DNA from: Qipengyuania qiaonensis
GTDB lineage: Bacteria; Pseudomonadota; Alphaproteobacteria; Sphingomonadales; Sphingomonadaceae
NCBI RefSeq assembly: GCF_019711515.1
Contig: NZ_JAIGNO010000001.1
Coordinates: 62,001-126,000 of the forward strand
DNA length: 64,000 nt
Reading direction: 5' to 3'
The notes beneath the pieces are model-generated. The model was not told the origin of the DNA, searched no databases, and saw only the letters and a list, made by a program, of their open reading frames with translations. This document shows, in pieces, positions 29,155 to 38,360 of this stretch (position 1 is the stretch's first letter; each line of letters begins with the position of its first letter). The translations under genes were made by a program, and so were the position numbers.

Positions 29155-29544
29155 TCACAATCGAGCGGTGATCCGGTCTTCCAGTACTCGTTCGACTTCC
29201 AACACCAGGTCGCGCAAATGGAAGGGCTTGGACAGCACCTTGGCATGCGGCTGTTCGCGACTGGCCTTTAGAGTGACGGCGGCAAATCCGGTGATGAACA
29301 TCACCTTTGTCTGAGGACTCACCTCATTGCACCTTTGGGCTAGCTCGATGCCGTCCATTTCCGGCATAACGATGTCCGACAATAGCAGATCATAATCGCC
29401 GTCTTCCAACAGCGGTACGGCAGCGGTACCACGATCAACCGCGTCGACCCGGTAGCCGGCGCTGACGAGCGCACGTTCAAGGTAAACGCGCATAGCGTCG
29501 TCATCCTCGGCCAATAGGATCCGTTGAGTCGCTGTGTGGTTCAT
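29155..29544 (-). CDS. cpdR: CpdR-like single-domain response regulator
   Basis: 129-residue receiver domain with no output domain. The acidic pocket AEDDDAM, phospho-acceptor Asp57 in LSDIVMPEMDG, the switch Thr in FITGF and Lys in VLSKPFHL are all present. In Caulobacter, CpdR links the CckA-ChpT phosphorelay to ClpXP-dependent proteolysis through the cell cycle. The sequence and lone-receiver form fit that assignment. ATG 29544 is preferred over the longer frame because RILLAEDD begins shortly after it. It is divergent from the N-formylglutamate amidohydrolase gene. Confidence 0.85.
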   Translation of the reverse strand: MNHTATQRILLAEDDDAMRVYLERALVSAGYRVDAVDRGTAAVPLLEDGDYDLLLSDIVMPEMDGIELAQRCNEVSPQTKVMFITGFAAVTLKASREQPHAKVLSKPFHLRDLVLEVERVLEDRITARL

Positions 29545-29687
29545 TTGCGTAATGTAGCGTTCCCGTTTTAAAAAAGCATGTATCCGAAACAAGCAATGTT
29601 AATATGGGACAGTTTTTTTGGCCCGGTTCGACCTGCGCTGCAAAATCTGGACTTGATTAATCCGCGCTAGCAGCAGACGTTCCCGTC

Positions 29688-30638
29688 ATGCGCGAGTGGA
29701 AGGCAGAACCAGCGAGAGGTGTAGAGCATCTGACCGGCGGTGAAATACCAGGGCACCACGCGCCGGCTTATCATCTATGGCGCTCGGACGAAGACAGTCT
29801 TCCGGTCCTCATTGCATCGCCGCATTGCGGCCGGGCTTACCCCGAGCCGCTAAGCGCATTGCTTCGCGATCCCGAGCAGGCCAGCCTTCGACTCGAGGAC
29901 CGGCATGTCGACAAGATCGCACGACCGGTAGCAACGGCAACCCGAGCCAGTCTTCTGCTCGCCGATGCGCCGCGCGCAATGATCGATCTCAATCGTTCCG
30001 TCGAAGACATCGACTGGAGCATGGTGCGCGGCGCGAAGCCGCGTCAGGCACGTCACTCGCTCGCCAACCGTCGATCGCGCAGTGGATTGGGCCTGGTGCC
30101 CAGGCGTGTCCCTGGCATGGGAGAAATCTGGCGCCGACCGTTGGAAAAAGCGGAACTCGATGCGTGGATTGAGGGCATCTACGTGCCCTATCATGCGGCT
30201 CTCGCATCAGAACTTGAGCGCCTGCGCGATCGCTGGGGGGTGGCTTTGCTGATCGATCTTCATTCCATGCCTCCTTTGAGACGAACTCACCCGCAGGATC
30301 TCCCCGCAGAGTTCGTGATCGGCGACCGGTTCGGCGCATCCTGCGATCCGGGCTTGGTCGATCTGGCTATCCGGTATCTTGCCGCTCACGGGCGGCGAGT
30401 CGCACATAATCGTCCGTATTCCGGGGGGTACGTGCTGGATCGCTACGGGCAGACTGCGCGCGGAATCCATGCGTTGCAGATCGAAGTTTGCCGCAGCGCC
30501 TATCTCGACGCGCGGCTCGATCAGCCCACTATTCGCGCTGCGGCGATTGCAAAGCTGCTATCCGGGCTGGTCCACACGCTAGCGGCGGAGGTGGAAACAA
30601 TGGGTCGCGCGGTGCAAATGCCCCACGCAGCGGAGTAG
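29688..30638 (+). CDS. N-formylglutamate amidohydrolase family protein
   Basis: 316 residues of the FGase (HutG-like) family. The metal-site region is VLIASPHCGRAYP and LEDRHVDKI near the N-terminus, LIDLHSMPP in the middle, and NRPYSGGYVLDRYG with HALQIEVCRSAYLD near the C-terminus. Members hydrolyse N-formyl- or N-acyl-glutamate-type amides. No histidine-utilisation genes are nearby, so the substrate may differ. It lies next to cpdR, an arrangement I believe recurs in alphaproteobacteria. Confidence 0.88.
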   Translation: MREWKAEPARGVEHLTGGEIPGHHAPAYHLWRSDEDSLPVLIASPHCGRAYPEPLSALLRDPEQASLRLEDRHVDKIARPVATATRASLLLADAPRAMIDLNRSVEDIDWSMVRGAKPRQARHSLANRRSRSGLGLVPRRVPGMGEIWRRPLEKAELDAWIEGIYVPYHAALASELERLRDRWGVALLIDLHSMPPLRRTHPQDLPAEFVIGDRFGASCDPGLVDLAIRYLAAHGRRVAHNRPYSGGYVLDRYGQTARGIHALQIEVCRSAYLDARLDQPTIRAAAIAKLLSGLVHTLAAEVETMGRAVQMPHAAE

Positions 30639-30654
30639 ATGCGCCCATAAAAAA

Positions 30655-30681
30655 CCACCCCGTGCATGTCGCACGGGGTGG
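30655..30681 (-). terminator. Strong rho-independent terminator of the man operon
   Basis: A perfect 11-base stem (CCACCCCGTGC and its complement) with a 5-base loop, followed on the minus strand by TTTTTTAT. It ends transcription coming from manA or from a small RNA in the gap. Confidence 0.85.
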
Positions 30682-30697
30682 CCAAGGTTCAGGGAGG

Positions 30698-30717
30698 AAA
30701 TGCACTCACGTGCATTT
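30698..30717. repeat. 8-bp hairpin in the intergenic gap after manA
   Basis: AAATGCAC and GTGCATTT around a 4-base loop. It lies 17 bases before the terminator in the minus direction. Together they could form the 3' half of a small RNA or a processed 3'UTR. The rest of 30639-30851 holds no gene I can support. Confidence 0.4.
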
Positions 30718-30851
30718 GCCAGAGATGCCATGAGGGGAAGCATCATCCGGCTGGCCTTATTTTGGGGTTGAAGAACACTGATTTCAAGTCCGCAAAATTA
30801 CGATTCAGCGCACGATTGGGCGCAAAATGGGAGCAATTTGGCGGGCTTCGC

Positions 30852-31664
30852 TCAGCTAGAGGAAGAATGTTGCGCAAGAAGCAACAGACAATCGCCGCTT
30901 AGCGCTTTCATATCTAGCGAACTTGCATATGCACATTCTCCCTCGCCGAGCGCTACACCCTCTGCAAATAGCTCACCGGAGAACGGGATCAGCAGCAATG
31001 GGCCTCGATCAAAGCTGGGCAAGGGGGCCTCGCTCCCACAGCGCCAGTAGGCTAGGCGGAAATGCGGTCCATCGACCAACAGTCCACTATCGCCGTCCAT
31101 TTTTCCGCGATGCTCGGCAGGGTACGGACTTCCGCTTGAAACCTCGATCCCTCGATCCAGATGGAGCTCTCGTGGTCGACCATAGTCGAAAAGGCGGAAG
31201 GTGATATCGCTGTTTTGCTGAACTTCGATCAGGCTGACGCCACCGCCGATTGCATGAACCGTACCGGCAGGAATGTAGAAAGCGTCGCCTGAAAAAACCT
31301 CGTGCCAGACAAGCTTATCGACGATAGTTCCGTCGATGGCACTTGCGCGCAACTCTTCGGCGCTCGTTTCCTCGCGAAAGCCTACCGCTATGGTCGCGCC
31401 AGGTTCGGCATCGAGAATCACCCAGCATTCGCTTTTGCCGGAGTCTCCAAGTTCCATCGCTCTTGCCTGATGATCGTCAGGATGGGCCTGTACAGACAAT
31501 CGCTCGCTGGCGAATATATACTTGACCAGAAGCTGGTCCAACTCTGGCGGCGGTTCGAACCAGACTTCTCCGATCGATTGTTCGGATGGGTGGGGGAAGG
31601 GGGAGGGCAGGCGTTCGACACCCCATACCTTTTCGACGAAGCGTACAGGCAGTTTCTGGATCAT
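30852..31664 (-). CDS. manA: Mannose-6-phosphate isomerase, class I
   Basis: Zinc enzyme converting fructose-6-phosphate and mannose-6-phosphate. 270 residues from ATG 31664, which overlaps the manC stop (ATGA); ATG 31676 is the longer alternative. Metal ligands are visible in SVQAHPDD, GKSECW and PAGTVHAIGGG. Family features FVEKVWG and the C-terminal cupin are present. It is paired with manC to make GDP-mannose precursors for surface polysaccharide. Confidence 0.93.
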   Translation of the reverse strand: MIQKLPVRFVEKVWGVERLPSPFPHPSEQSIGEVWFEPPPELDQLLVKYIFASERLSVQAHPDDHQARAMELGDSGKSECWVILDAEPGATIAVGFREETSAEELRASAIDGTIVDKLVWHEVFSGDAFYIPAGTVHAIGGGVSLIEVQQNSDITFRLFDYGRPRELHLDRGIEVSSGSPYPAEHRGKMDGDSGLLVDGPHFRLAYWRCGSEAPLPSFDRGPLLLIPFSGELFAEGVALGEGECAYASSLDMKALSGDCLLLLAQHSSSS

Positions 31665-32698
31665 TGGGACTTGCATCGCTCTGCTTCGGCCACGCGCTGG
31701 ACCGCGTCGCGTGTGGTTACGAGGATGTCATCTCCATCGACCACCACGACCACATTATCAGCCCCGATGAGAGTGACGTGGGCCCTGTCGCTGTCGATCA
31801 TCGCGCCTTTAGCGCCGATGATCTCTCCTTGCCCAACAACTACGTTGTCTTCGTCAGGGCGCTTTCTTTCCTCGAACAGAGCATCCCAATTGCCGATATC
31901 GGACCAACCCATCGACACGTCGACTACAGCCGCGCGATCGGTATTTTCCATCACCGCGTAATCTACGGATTCTCCGTTCACTTTGGCAAAAGATGCTGCA
32001 TCGGGTTTTATGGTTGTTTCGGTGTGTTCTGCACCTTGGAACGCCAGCCTGGTCGCCTGTTGCAAGTCCGGTCGATATTTGTCGAGTTCTGCAAGGAAAT
32101 GGCCGGCTCTGAATGCGAATATGCCACCGTTCCATGCATAGGAGCCTTCGTCAAGGAGCGCCTTTGCGGTTGCCAGATCGGGCTTTTCGACGAACCGCTG
32201 AACTTCGTGACCGCCATCGAGCTTTGCACCGCGCCGGATGTAGCCGTACCCGGTTTCCGGCGCTGTCGCTTCGATGCCGAAGGAAACCAGCCAGTCTTCC
32301 TTGGCCAGATTTGCGGCTTTTACCGCCGCGTTTTCAAAGCCTTTTGTGTCACGTATTCGATGATCGCTCGGACAAACGAGCATAATGTCGTCAGGCTCCA
32401 AGGCCATTGCTGCCAAAGCGATTGCCGGTGCCGTGTTTCGTCCCATGGGTTCGACGACGAACAGGGCATCCGGCGCGACTTCTGCGGCCTGAGGCAGGGC
32501 CAATTCAAGGTGCTTCTCGCCGACGACGATTATGGGCCGAGCAAAAATCTCACGGTCAGAGCATCGGCTCAGCGTCGACTGATACAGGGTTTTGTCGCCG
32601 ACAAACTGGATGAAGGGCTTGGGACGTTCCTTGCGACTGCGCGGCCAAAGGCGGGTTCCACTTCCACCGCACAGAACGACAGGCACGATCTTCGGCAC
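31661..32698 (-). CDS. manC: Mannose-1-phosphate guanylyltransferase
   Basis: Makes GDP-mannose from mannose-1-phosphate and GTP. 345 residues with the nucleotidyltransferase signature GGSGTRLWPRSR, MGRNTAPAIALAA, the FVEKPD sugar-binding segment and WNGGIFAF. It lacks the C-terminal cupin isomerase domain of bifunctional AlgA-type enzymes, which explains the separate manA gene. It starts 24 bases after the M48 gene. Confidence 0.94.
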   Translation of the reverse strand: MPKIVPVVLCGGSGTRLWPRSRKERPKPFIQFVGDKTLYQSTLSRCSDREIFARPIIVVGEKHLELALPQAAEVAPDALFVVEPMGRNTAPAIALAAMALEPDDIMLVCPSDHRIRDTKGFENAAVKAANLAKEDWLVSFGIEATAPETGYGYIRRGAKLDGGHEVQRFVEKPDLATAKALLDEGSYAWNGGIFAFRAGHFLAELDKYRPDLQQATRLAFQGAEHTETTIKPDAASFAKVNGESVDYAVMENTDRAAVVDVSMGWSDIGNWDALFEERKRPDEDNVVVGQGEIIGAKGAMIDSDRAHVTLIGADNVVVVVDGDDILVTTRDAVQRVAEAERCKSQ

Positions 32699-32721
32699 AG
32701 AAACCTCCGTTGGCTCTTCGA

Positions 32722-33786
32722 CTAATTCATATCGTTATCGATCTTTGAGCCGGACCGATATTCGAGTTTTCTCGTAGCGCATTGACGATCAATGATGTCA
32801 ATCCGACACAAATGTTCGTCTAGTTCGCTGACAAAATGGGTTCTCCAGTCAGCTACACCGTCCGATCCAAGGACGCGCTCCATGCGGGCGATTTCGGCTT
32901 CGATGAACTCGACCCGCTCGTCCCAGCCGTCATGCGTGCGCTTCCGGAACATCTGCCCTCCATACTTGGGCCCCCACAAACTCATGAACCGAACTGCTGC
33001 GCGCGGATCGTATCCGGCATTCTGCAAAAGCCAAGGCATCAATCGATCGGCGTCGCGTTCGGAAAGCCTGATTAGTTTCGTTTTCCAACCAGTCTCGCCA
33101 AACGTCTGAGGGTGGCTGAAGATGTTGTGCGCCATTTCATGCGCGATCGCGGAAGCGAATACCGCTTCGTCGTAAGCGAGACCGGGAAAGTTCTCCCCAA
33201 CCAATACCCGTGTGCCATCGGCCGCGGCGTTCTTTTTCGAGCCGACCAGTTCAAATCGAGTGGGACATGCAGGAACACCTTCGATCGTCGCTGTTTGCGG
33301 CGTCCGGCCGGGCGTTTGATAGGTAATGTCGACCGAGCCTCGCGAGAGAGAAAAGTCAACGGCGTCTCGGATGGCAAATACCCGTTTCCAGCTCGGATCG
33401 GTTCGCGGCCAGTCTTGCCTGAAACTCTTGCGATCTATTGCTAGAACCGTGTCGTTCTGGGCGATTCCTGCCAGTCCTGCGGGTGATCCGGGTGCAACCG
33501 CTTGCACCCCGATGTCGCCACTGAGCTGCAGCAAGGAACGCACTGCTTCGGGATTTCCGTAGCTGTCAGCGTCGTGGATCAGAAATCCCGAAGTTAAGGA
33601 TGCACTCTCGCAAAAGGATGCATTGGCAGTAGCCAGTCTATAGCCGACCCTGAACAAGCGATCTTCGCTTTTTTGAAAGACTTCGAGTGGGTCTGGCTCG
33701 CGACGGGGCGAAACCGTTTCGTCGATGGCCATGGCCGGCCCACAAGTCCCAAGCGCGATCGCGACAACCGACGCCCGCAAATGCAA
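32722..33786 (-). CDS. Exported M48-type metalloprotease with PDZ domain
   Basis: About 354 residues. A PDZ-like segment (GVQAVAPGSPAGLAGIAQND) precedes the zinc motif HEMAH and the downstream ligand region RLSERDADRLMPWL, as in M48 peptidases. TTG 33786 gives a signal peptide (HLRASVVAIALGTCGPAMA) directly at the N-terminus. The longer frame from 33867 would run through a perfect 12-base hairpin and overlap sapC, so it is less likely. Probably a periplasmic protease; a second M48 protein lies at 26065. Confidence 0.78.
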   Translation of the reverse strand: MHLRASVVAIALGTCGPAMAIDETVSPRREPDPLEVFQKSEDRLFRVGYRLATANASFCESASLTSGFLIHDADSYGNPEAVRSLLQLSGDIGVQAVAPGSPAGLAGIAQNDTVLAIDRKSFRQDWPRTDPSWKRVFAIRDAVDFSLSRGSVDITYQTPGRTPQTATIEGVPACPTRFELVGSKKNAAADGTRVLVGENFPGLAYDEAVFASAIAHEMAHNIFSHPQTFGETGWKTKLIRLSERDADRLMPWLLQNAGYDPRAAVRFMSLWGPKYGGQMFRKRTHDGWDERVEFIEAEIARMERVLGSDGVADWRTHFVSELDEHLCRIDIIDRQCATRKLEYRSGSKIDNDMN

Positions 33787-33787
33787 T

Positions 33788-33828
33788 GACTGGGGAGCGG
33801 AGTGTGCTTGCCGCTGCGCTCCCCAGTC
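33788..33828 (-). terminator. Hairpin after sapC
   Basis: Perfect 12-base arms (33788-33799 and 33817-33828) and a 17-base loop, placed 8 bases after the sapC stop on the minus strand. It is followed by a weakly T-rich run, so it may attenuate rather than fully stop transcription into the M48 and man genes. Confidence 0.6.
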
Positions 33829-33835
33829 AAACGTC

Positions 33836-34624
33836 TTAGGCAGTCGGGACGCTAGCCGTCGCCGCATCGGGAAGGGGCACCTTGCCTTGTTGAAGCTGCC
33901 GACCGAAGACTGTGCGCATCATGTCCATCGAGAAAATCTGCGCCCAGATCAGCGGCAACAGCCCGTTTTCTGTCCATTTGCGCAATTGGTCGCCGCGTAG
34001 CGCGCGCAGCTTTTCCTGATCGATCATCTGAAAACCACGATAGACGAACGGCTTGTCGTTGCCCTGTTCGGTGATGGCGATTTCACCTTCCATCAGCAGA
34101 TCGTGTTCCTTGAGTTCTTTCATGAAGTTCTGCGTGCGTTGTCCGGCGTGTTCGAACTGTTCGCAGAAATTGAGGATCTCTTTCGTACCTTCGCTGGGCT
34201 GGCCGTCTTCAAATAGCGCCTGGCCGTCGTCGAACTCGCCGATATTCTCAGCAGTAGGATCGAAGCACAGCGAGAGATCTTCGCTATCGGACTTCAGGCG
34301 CGCCAGCATGAAAGGATAACGACGGACGTAGGCCGGAATGTAAACCTGTTCCGTCACGGTGCCTTGGTCGTCGCAGAACGTGTTGACGCCATCGTTGAGG
34401 CCCATGAGCGCCAGCGGCACGGCATCCGGACCGGTGGAGAAGACGATCGGCATATCGCGCTGCGCCTGAACGAATTCGTCGACGGTCAGCGGAATGGCAT
34501 GCTGCTTGGCAAGCCACGGTGCCTTGGTCGTCGGACGCGAGCGGTAGTTCGCATGATCCTTGCTGTTGAGTGGCATGAGGTCGTTGAAGAATAGGGGCAG
34601 ATTGGGCTGCGGCGCGCTGGCCAT
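33836..34624 (-). CDS. SapC-family protein
   Basis: 262-residue protein of the SapC family, first described beside the Campylobacter surface-layer protein and common in sphingomonads and Caulobacter relatives. Recognisable segments are LMPLNSKDHANYR, VFSTGPDAVPLALMGL, YIPAYVRRYPFML and LCFDPTAENIGEF. There is no signal peptide. Biochemical role is unknown; in many marine Alphaproteobacteria such genes sit near tryptophan halogenases or TonB receptors, which are absent here. Confidence 0.88.
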   Translation of the reverse strand: MASAPQPNLPLFFNDLMPLNSKDHANYRSRPTTKAPWLAKQHAIPLTVDEFVQAQRDMPIVFSTGPDAVPLALMGLNDGVNTFCDDQGTVTEQVYIPAYVRRYPFMLARLKSDSEDLSLCFDPTAENIGEFDDGQALFEDGQPSEGTKEILNFCEQFEHAGQRTQNFMKELKEHDLLMEGEIAITEQGNDKPFVYRGFQMIDQEKLRALRGDQLRKWTENGLLPLIWAQIFSMDMMRTVFGRQLQQGKVPLPDAATASVPTA

Positions 34625-34687
34625 AATTCTCTCCGAATTCGATTGGATTGGGCGGCAAGCCTGACAGGCAAACGCTCGAACCGCGCC

Positions 34688-36136
34688 TTACGGTCTAGAG
34701 CCTCCGGGTGCAAGCGGCACTAGCTTACCCGGGTTGAGTATCCCCCGGGGATCGAGCGCCTGCTTGACGCTGCGCATCAATCCGAGCGCCACGGGATCGC
34801 CCAGCCTGCCCAACTCGTCTCTCTTCATCTGGCCGATGCCGTGTTCGGCGCTGATCGATCCGCCGAAGTCGGTAACCAGGTCGTGGACATACGCGCTGAT
34901 AACCTTACCATCGCTACGCTCCCATTCGCCGCGCACTGCGCCGGGAGGGGCTAGGACATGGAAATGGATGTTGCCGTCGCCCAAATGGCCGAAACCGATT
35001 GCGCGAGTGCCCGGAAACCGTTCCTCGATTCGCGACGAGGCTGTTTCCACGAATTCGGGCATCCGCGCTACCGGGACCGAGATGTCATGCTGCATCGCCG
35101 GGCCGATAGCGCGTTCCGCCGGAGAAATGCTGTCGCGCAATTGCCAGAAAGCTTCGGCCTGCGCTTCGCTGGTCGAAATGACTGCATCCTCGATCAAGTC
35201 GCGTTCAAGCGCGCTTTGCAACATGTCTTCCGCGAGTTGGTCGAGCCGATCTGTCTCGCCGCTTCCGGCAACCAGTTCTACCAGAGCGTGCCAGGCGTTG
35301 GCGCCAGCGAGCGGGCTACGAGCCTCTGGCAGATACGCCAATACCGAATCGAGACAGTGAGCGGGTATGATCTCGAAGGCTTCCAGCGCATCGCCCACCA
35401 TTTTTTCGCAATGTAGCAGCAGTTCGCGTGCCTTCGATATGCTCGACAACCCGATCCAGGCTACACGACGTTCGGCGATTTCCGGCAACAGGCGCAGCGT
35501 GGCTGCCGTGACGATACCCAAAGTGCCCTCCGATCCGATCAGCAGTTGCTTGAGATCGAATCCGCGATTGTCCTTTTTTAGAGGCACAAGGCAGGAGAAA
35601 ATCGTGCCATCCGCAAGCACGGCTTCTATGCCCAGGACTTGAGCACGCATCGTGCCATGGCGCAGAACCTGGGTACCGCCCGCATTGGTCGATATGAGCC
35701 CGCCGATTGTGGCAGAGCCTTTCCCTCCCAGAGTCAGGGGGAAGCGCAGTCCTTCCATTTCGACTGTATCGTGGAGGGTTTGCAACACAACTCCGGCATC
35801 GCAGGTAATCTGGCGCGCGGCAGCGTTCACTTCGCGAAACGAATTCATCCTGCGCAAGGAAAGGACCACGCTAGCCCCGCTTTCGTCGGGCGTGGCACCA
35901 CCGGACATTCCGCTGTTTCCGCCTTGTGGCACTATAGGGACGTCATGCGCGGCGCACAGCGTGACGAAGCGAGCGACTTCCTCAGTCGATGCCGGTGATG
36001 CGAGCCCCACCGCCTTTCCCGTGTATCGGCCGCGCCAATCGGTCAACCAAGGCTCGACCAACTCGGGGTCGAATGTGAATCCGCGGGTACCGAGCAGATC
36101 GGCAGCTTCGCGCCTGAACATATCGATATTGGCCAT
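34688..36136 (-). CDS. FAD-linked 2-hydroxyacid oxidase/dehydrogenase (D-lactate or D-2-hydroxyglutarate type)
   Basis: 482 residues of the VAO/PCMH family. The FAD-binding half has VPQGGNSGMSGGATP, GGLISTNAGGTQVLRHG and LLIGSEGTLGIVTAATLR. The substrate half has IGFGHLGDGNIHFHV and SISAEHGIGQMKRDEL, with the metal-site His residues of the D-2-hydroxyacid group. The substrate could be D-lactate, glycolate or D-2-hydroxyglutarate. ATG 36136 is preferred because AAGGA lies just upstream; in-frame ATGs at 36145 and 36154 are alternatives. Confidence 0.9.
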   Translation of the reverse strand: MANIDMFRREAADLLGTRGFTFDPELVEPWLTDWRGRYTGKAVGLASPASTEEVARFVTLCAAHDVPIVPQGGNSGMSGGATPDESGASVVLSLRRMNSFREVNAAARQITCDAGVVLQTLHDTVEMEGLRFPLTLGGKGSATIGGLISTNAGGTQVLRHGTMRAQVLGIEAVLADGTIFSCLVPLKKDNRGFDLKQLLIGSEGTLGIVTAATLRLLPEIAERRVAWIGLSSISKARELLLHCEKMVGDALEAFEIIPAHCLDSVLAYLPEARSPLAGANAWHALVELVAGSGETDRLDQLAEDMLQSALERDLIEDAVISTSEAQAEAFWQLRDSISPAERAIGPAMQHDISVPVARMPEFVETASSRIEERFPGTRAIGFGHLGDGNIHFHVLAPPGAVRGEWERSDGKVISAYVHDLVTDFGGSISAEHGIGQMKRDELGRLGDPVALGLMRSVKQALDPRGILNPGKLVPLAPGGSRP

Positions 36137-36291
36137 TTGCGACATCCTTGCCACATATACTCACGCGAATGCCACCACTTGCCAAGCCATCCGGAACAAT
36201 TAAGCCGGTATTCAACAGTGGGGGTGCATCAACGTTTACAGTTTTTCGCACGTGAATCGACCTACGCCCCGGGAGCGTTAGTACTCAACTC

Positions 36292-36861
36292 ATGTTTCTG
36301 CTTTCTCCCTTCGCTGCCATGCTGATCGCATTGGTCACGCCGCAGGGTGCTGGCAGCGACATGGACGCGCATCAGGCGCATGGTCCGGAAAGCACCGGTG
36401 TCGACTTGGATTCACTCTCCACTCGCAGTTCCGCGTGGACCGGATTTACCGATAGTCGCAGCGTTCCGATCGCTCATCAGGTTACGATCGAGCGACGCGT
36501 TATTCTGCGTATCAGTCCTCAGTCCAGTGCGATGCGGCGCAGCATGTTGGGCGAACTGCCTCAACAGGCGCTACCTCGCCGTTTTGTCGAGCGTCCGCAT
36601 GGTAAGTGCCTTGATGCAGGCGATATCGTCGGCGTGTCCGATCATGGGAGTAGGTTGGTCATGTACATGCGTGACCGTCAGATCGTTTCGGCCAAGTTGG
36701 AAAAGGCCTGTAGCCCGCGCGATTTCTACTTGGGCTTTTACGTGGAGCGTAACGACGATGGAAAGTTGTGCGTCGACCGCGATCGGCTCATGTCTCGGGC
36801 CGGGGCGAGATGCCGAATTTCCAAGCTCAACCGGCTCGTGGCGTTCGAGGGCGAGCCCTGA
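36292..36861 (+). CDS. Exported protein of unknown function
   Basis: 189 residues with an N-terminal hydrophobic segment (MFLLSPFAAMLIALVTPQGA) that looks like a signal peptide or anchor. The body includes VTIERRVILRISPQ and a cysteine-containing C-terminal part (GKCLDAGDIVG, KACSPRDFYLGFY, KLCVDRDRL, ARCRIS). The four cysteines suggest disulfides in the periplasm. No family is recognised and there is no strong ribosome site. Confidence 0.65.
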   Translation: MFLLSPFAAMLIALVTPQGAGSDMDAHQAHGPESTGVDLDSLSTRSSAWTGFTDSRSVPIAHQVTIERRVILRISPQSSAMRRSMLGELPQQALPRRFVERPHGKCLDAGDIVGVSDHGSRLVMYMRDRQIVSAKLEKACSPRDFYLGFYVERNDDGKLCVDRDRLMSRAGARCRISKLNRLVAFEGEP

Positions 36862-36979
36862 GGCGAACTCGGCGCCGATTTCTTGACTTTTTGACTATTT
36901 CCGGCAAAGGGCGCGCCAGCCGGTGCTGCGGACGCGCAATTTCACGTCGGCCGATATTCCAGGGAAAATTTCCAACCGC

Positions 36980-38317
36980 ATGACTTTCGCCGACCTCGGC
37001 CTTTCCGACGACTTGCTCAGAGCAGTAAGCGAAGCCGGCTATACCGAGCCGACCGACATTCAGCGCGAGGCGATCCCGCCCGTTCTGATGATGAAGGACA
37101 TTATCGGCATCGCGCAGACGGGTACCGGCAAGACGGCCAGCTTCGTGCTGCCCATGATCGATATCATGGCCAGCGGACGCCGCCGGGCGCTCATGCCGCG
37201 CTCGCTGATCTTGGCCCCCACTCGGGAGCTTGCGGCTCAGGTTGCCGAGAACTTCGAAAAATACGGCAAGAACCACGACCTGAAGCTCGCTTTGCTGATC
37301 GGCGGTGTGCAGATGGGCGACCAGGTCAAGGCCCTCAATGAAGGGGTCGACGTGCTGATCGCGACACCGGGACGTCTGATGGACCTGTTCGAGCGCGGCA
37401 AAATTCTGCTCAACGGTTGCGAGCTGCTCGTTATCGACGAAGCGGACCGCATGCTCGACATGGGCTTCATCCCGGATATCGAGTTTATCTGCTCGAAGCT
37501 GCCGGAAACGCGCCAGACCATGCTTTTTTCGGCTACCATGCCGCCACCGATCGAAAAGCTGGCGAAGAAGTTCCTCAACAATCCCAAGCGGATCGAAGTC
37601 AGTCGCGCGGCGACCACCAACAAGGACATCACTGCGTTCAAGGTGCCGGTGAAGAGCCGACAGAAGCGCGAGACGCTGCGCTGGTTGCTCAACCACGATC
37701 AGGTCGAGACCGCGATCGTCTTTGCCAACCGCAAGACTACCGTGCGGGAGCTCAACAAGAGTTTGCAGCGCCATGGTTTTCGCAGTGGTGAAATTCACGG
37801 CGATATGGATCAGTCGAACCGTCTGAAGGAACTCGACCGGTTCAAGCAAGGAGAGATCAACATCCTGGTGGCGTCGGACGTCGCTGCGCGCGGCCTCGAT
37901 ATCAAGGGCGTGAGCCACGTGTTCAACTTCGACACACCGTGGCATCCCGACGACTATGTCCACCGTATCGGACGCACGGGCCGGGCAGGCGCCAAAGGGC
38001 GCGCTTTTACCTTCGTTGCCGAAGAAGATGCCGAAGCGATTGCGAATGTCGAAAAGTTGACCGGCGCGGAAGTGCCGGTTTTCGGCAAGAAGGACGTGCG
38101 CGTCGAACTGGTGGAAGCAGTCCCCGAGAGGGAAGAGCAGCCGCAGCGCAGCCGCAAGAAGCGCGACGACGAGGACAGAAAACCGCGCGAGAGGCCGGCG
38201 CGAAGGACCGCCACCAAGAACGAGCCGCGTAAACAGCGCGAAGAGGACGACGCACCCGTCGCCGCCGGTGAATGGAACGGTCCGCGACCGGACTTTCTCG
38301 ACGTTTCGGCGACCTGA
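36980..38317 (+). CDS. DEAD-box RNA helicase, RhlE-like
   Basis: 445 residues. Motifs in order: Q motif GYTEPTDIQ, Walker A AQTGTGKT, Ia PTRELAAQ, Walker B DEAD in VIDEADRM, SAT, a second RecA domain with VASDVAARGLDIKGV, and HRIGRTGRAG. A basic, disordered tail (RKKRDDEDRKPRERPARR) would bind RNA. Roles in ribosome assembly or RNA decay are usual. ATG 36980 (MTFADLGLSDDL) matches family starts; the frame runs further upstream without similarity. Confidence 0.94.
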   Translation: MTFADLGLSDDLLRAVSEAGYTEPTDIQREAIPPVLMMKDIIGIAQTGTGKTASFVLPMIDIMASGRRRALMPRSLILAPTRELAAQVAENFEKYGKNHDLKLALLIGGVQMGDQVKALNEGVDVLIATPGRLMDLFERGKILLNGCELLVIDEADRMLDMGFIPDIEFICSKLPETRQTMLFSATMPPPIEKLAKKFLNNPKRIEVSRAATTNKDITAFKVPVKSRQKRETLRWLLNHDQVETAIVFANRKTTVRELNKSLQRHGFRSGEIHGDMDQSNRLKELDRFKQGEINILVASDVAARGLDIKGVSHVFNFDTPWHPDDYVHRIGRTGRAGAKGRAFTFVAEEDAEAIANVEKLTGAEVPVFGKKDVRVELVEAVPEREEQPQRSRKKRDDEDRKPRERPARRTATKNEPRKQREEDDAPVAAGEWNGPRPDFLDVSAT

Positions 38318-38360
38318 TTTAACCGCTTCCTAACGACGTCTGCGCCATGAGGGGCGGACG

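Noticed and set aside
30700..30771. 23-codon ORF after GGGAGG in the manA gap
   Set aside because: The ribosome site is only two bases from ATG and the ORF overlaps the hairpin; it reads against the likely direction of transcription.
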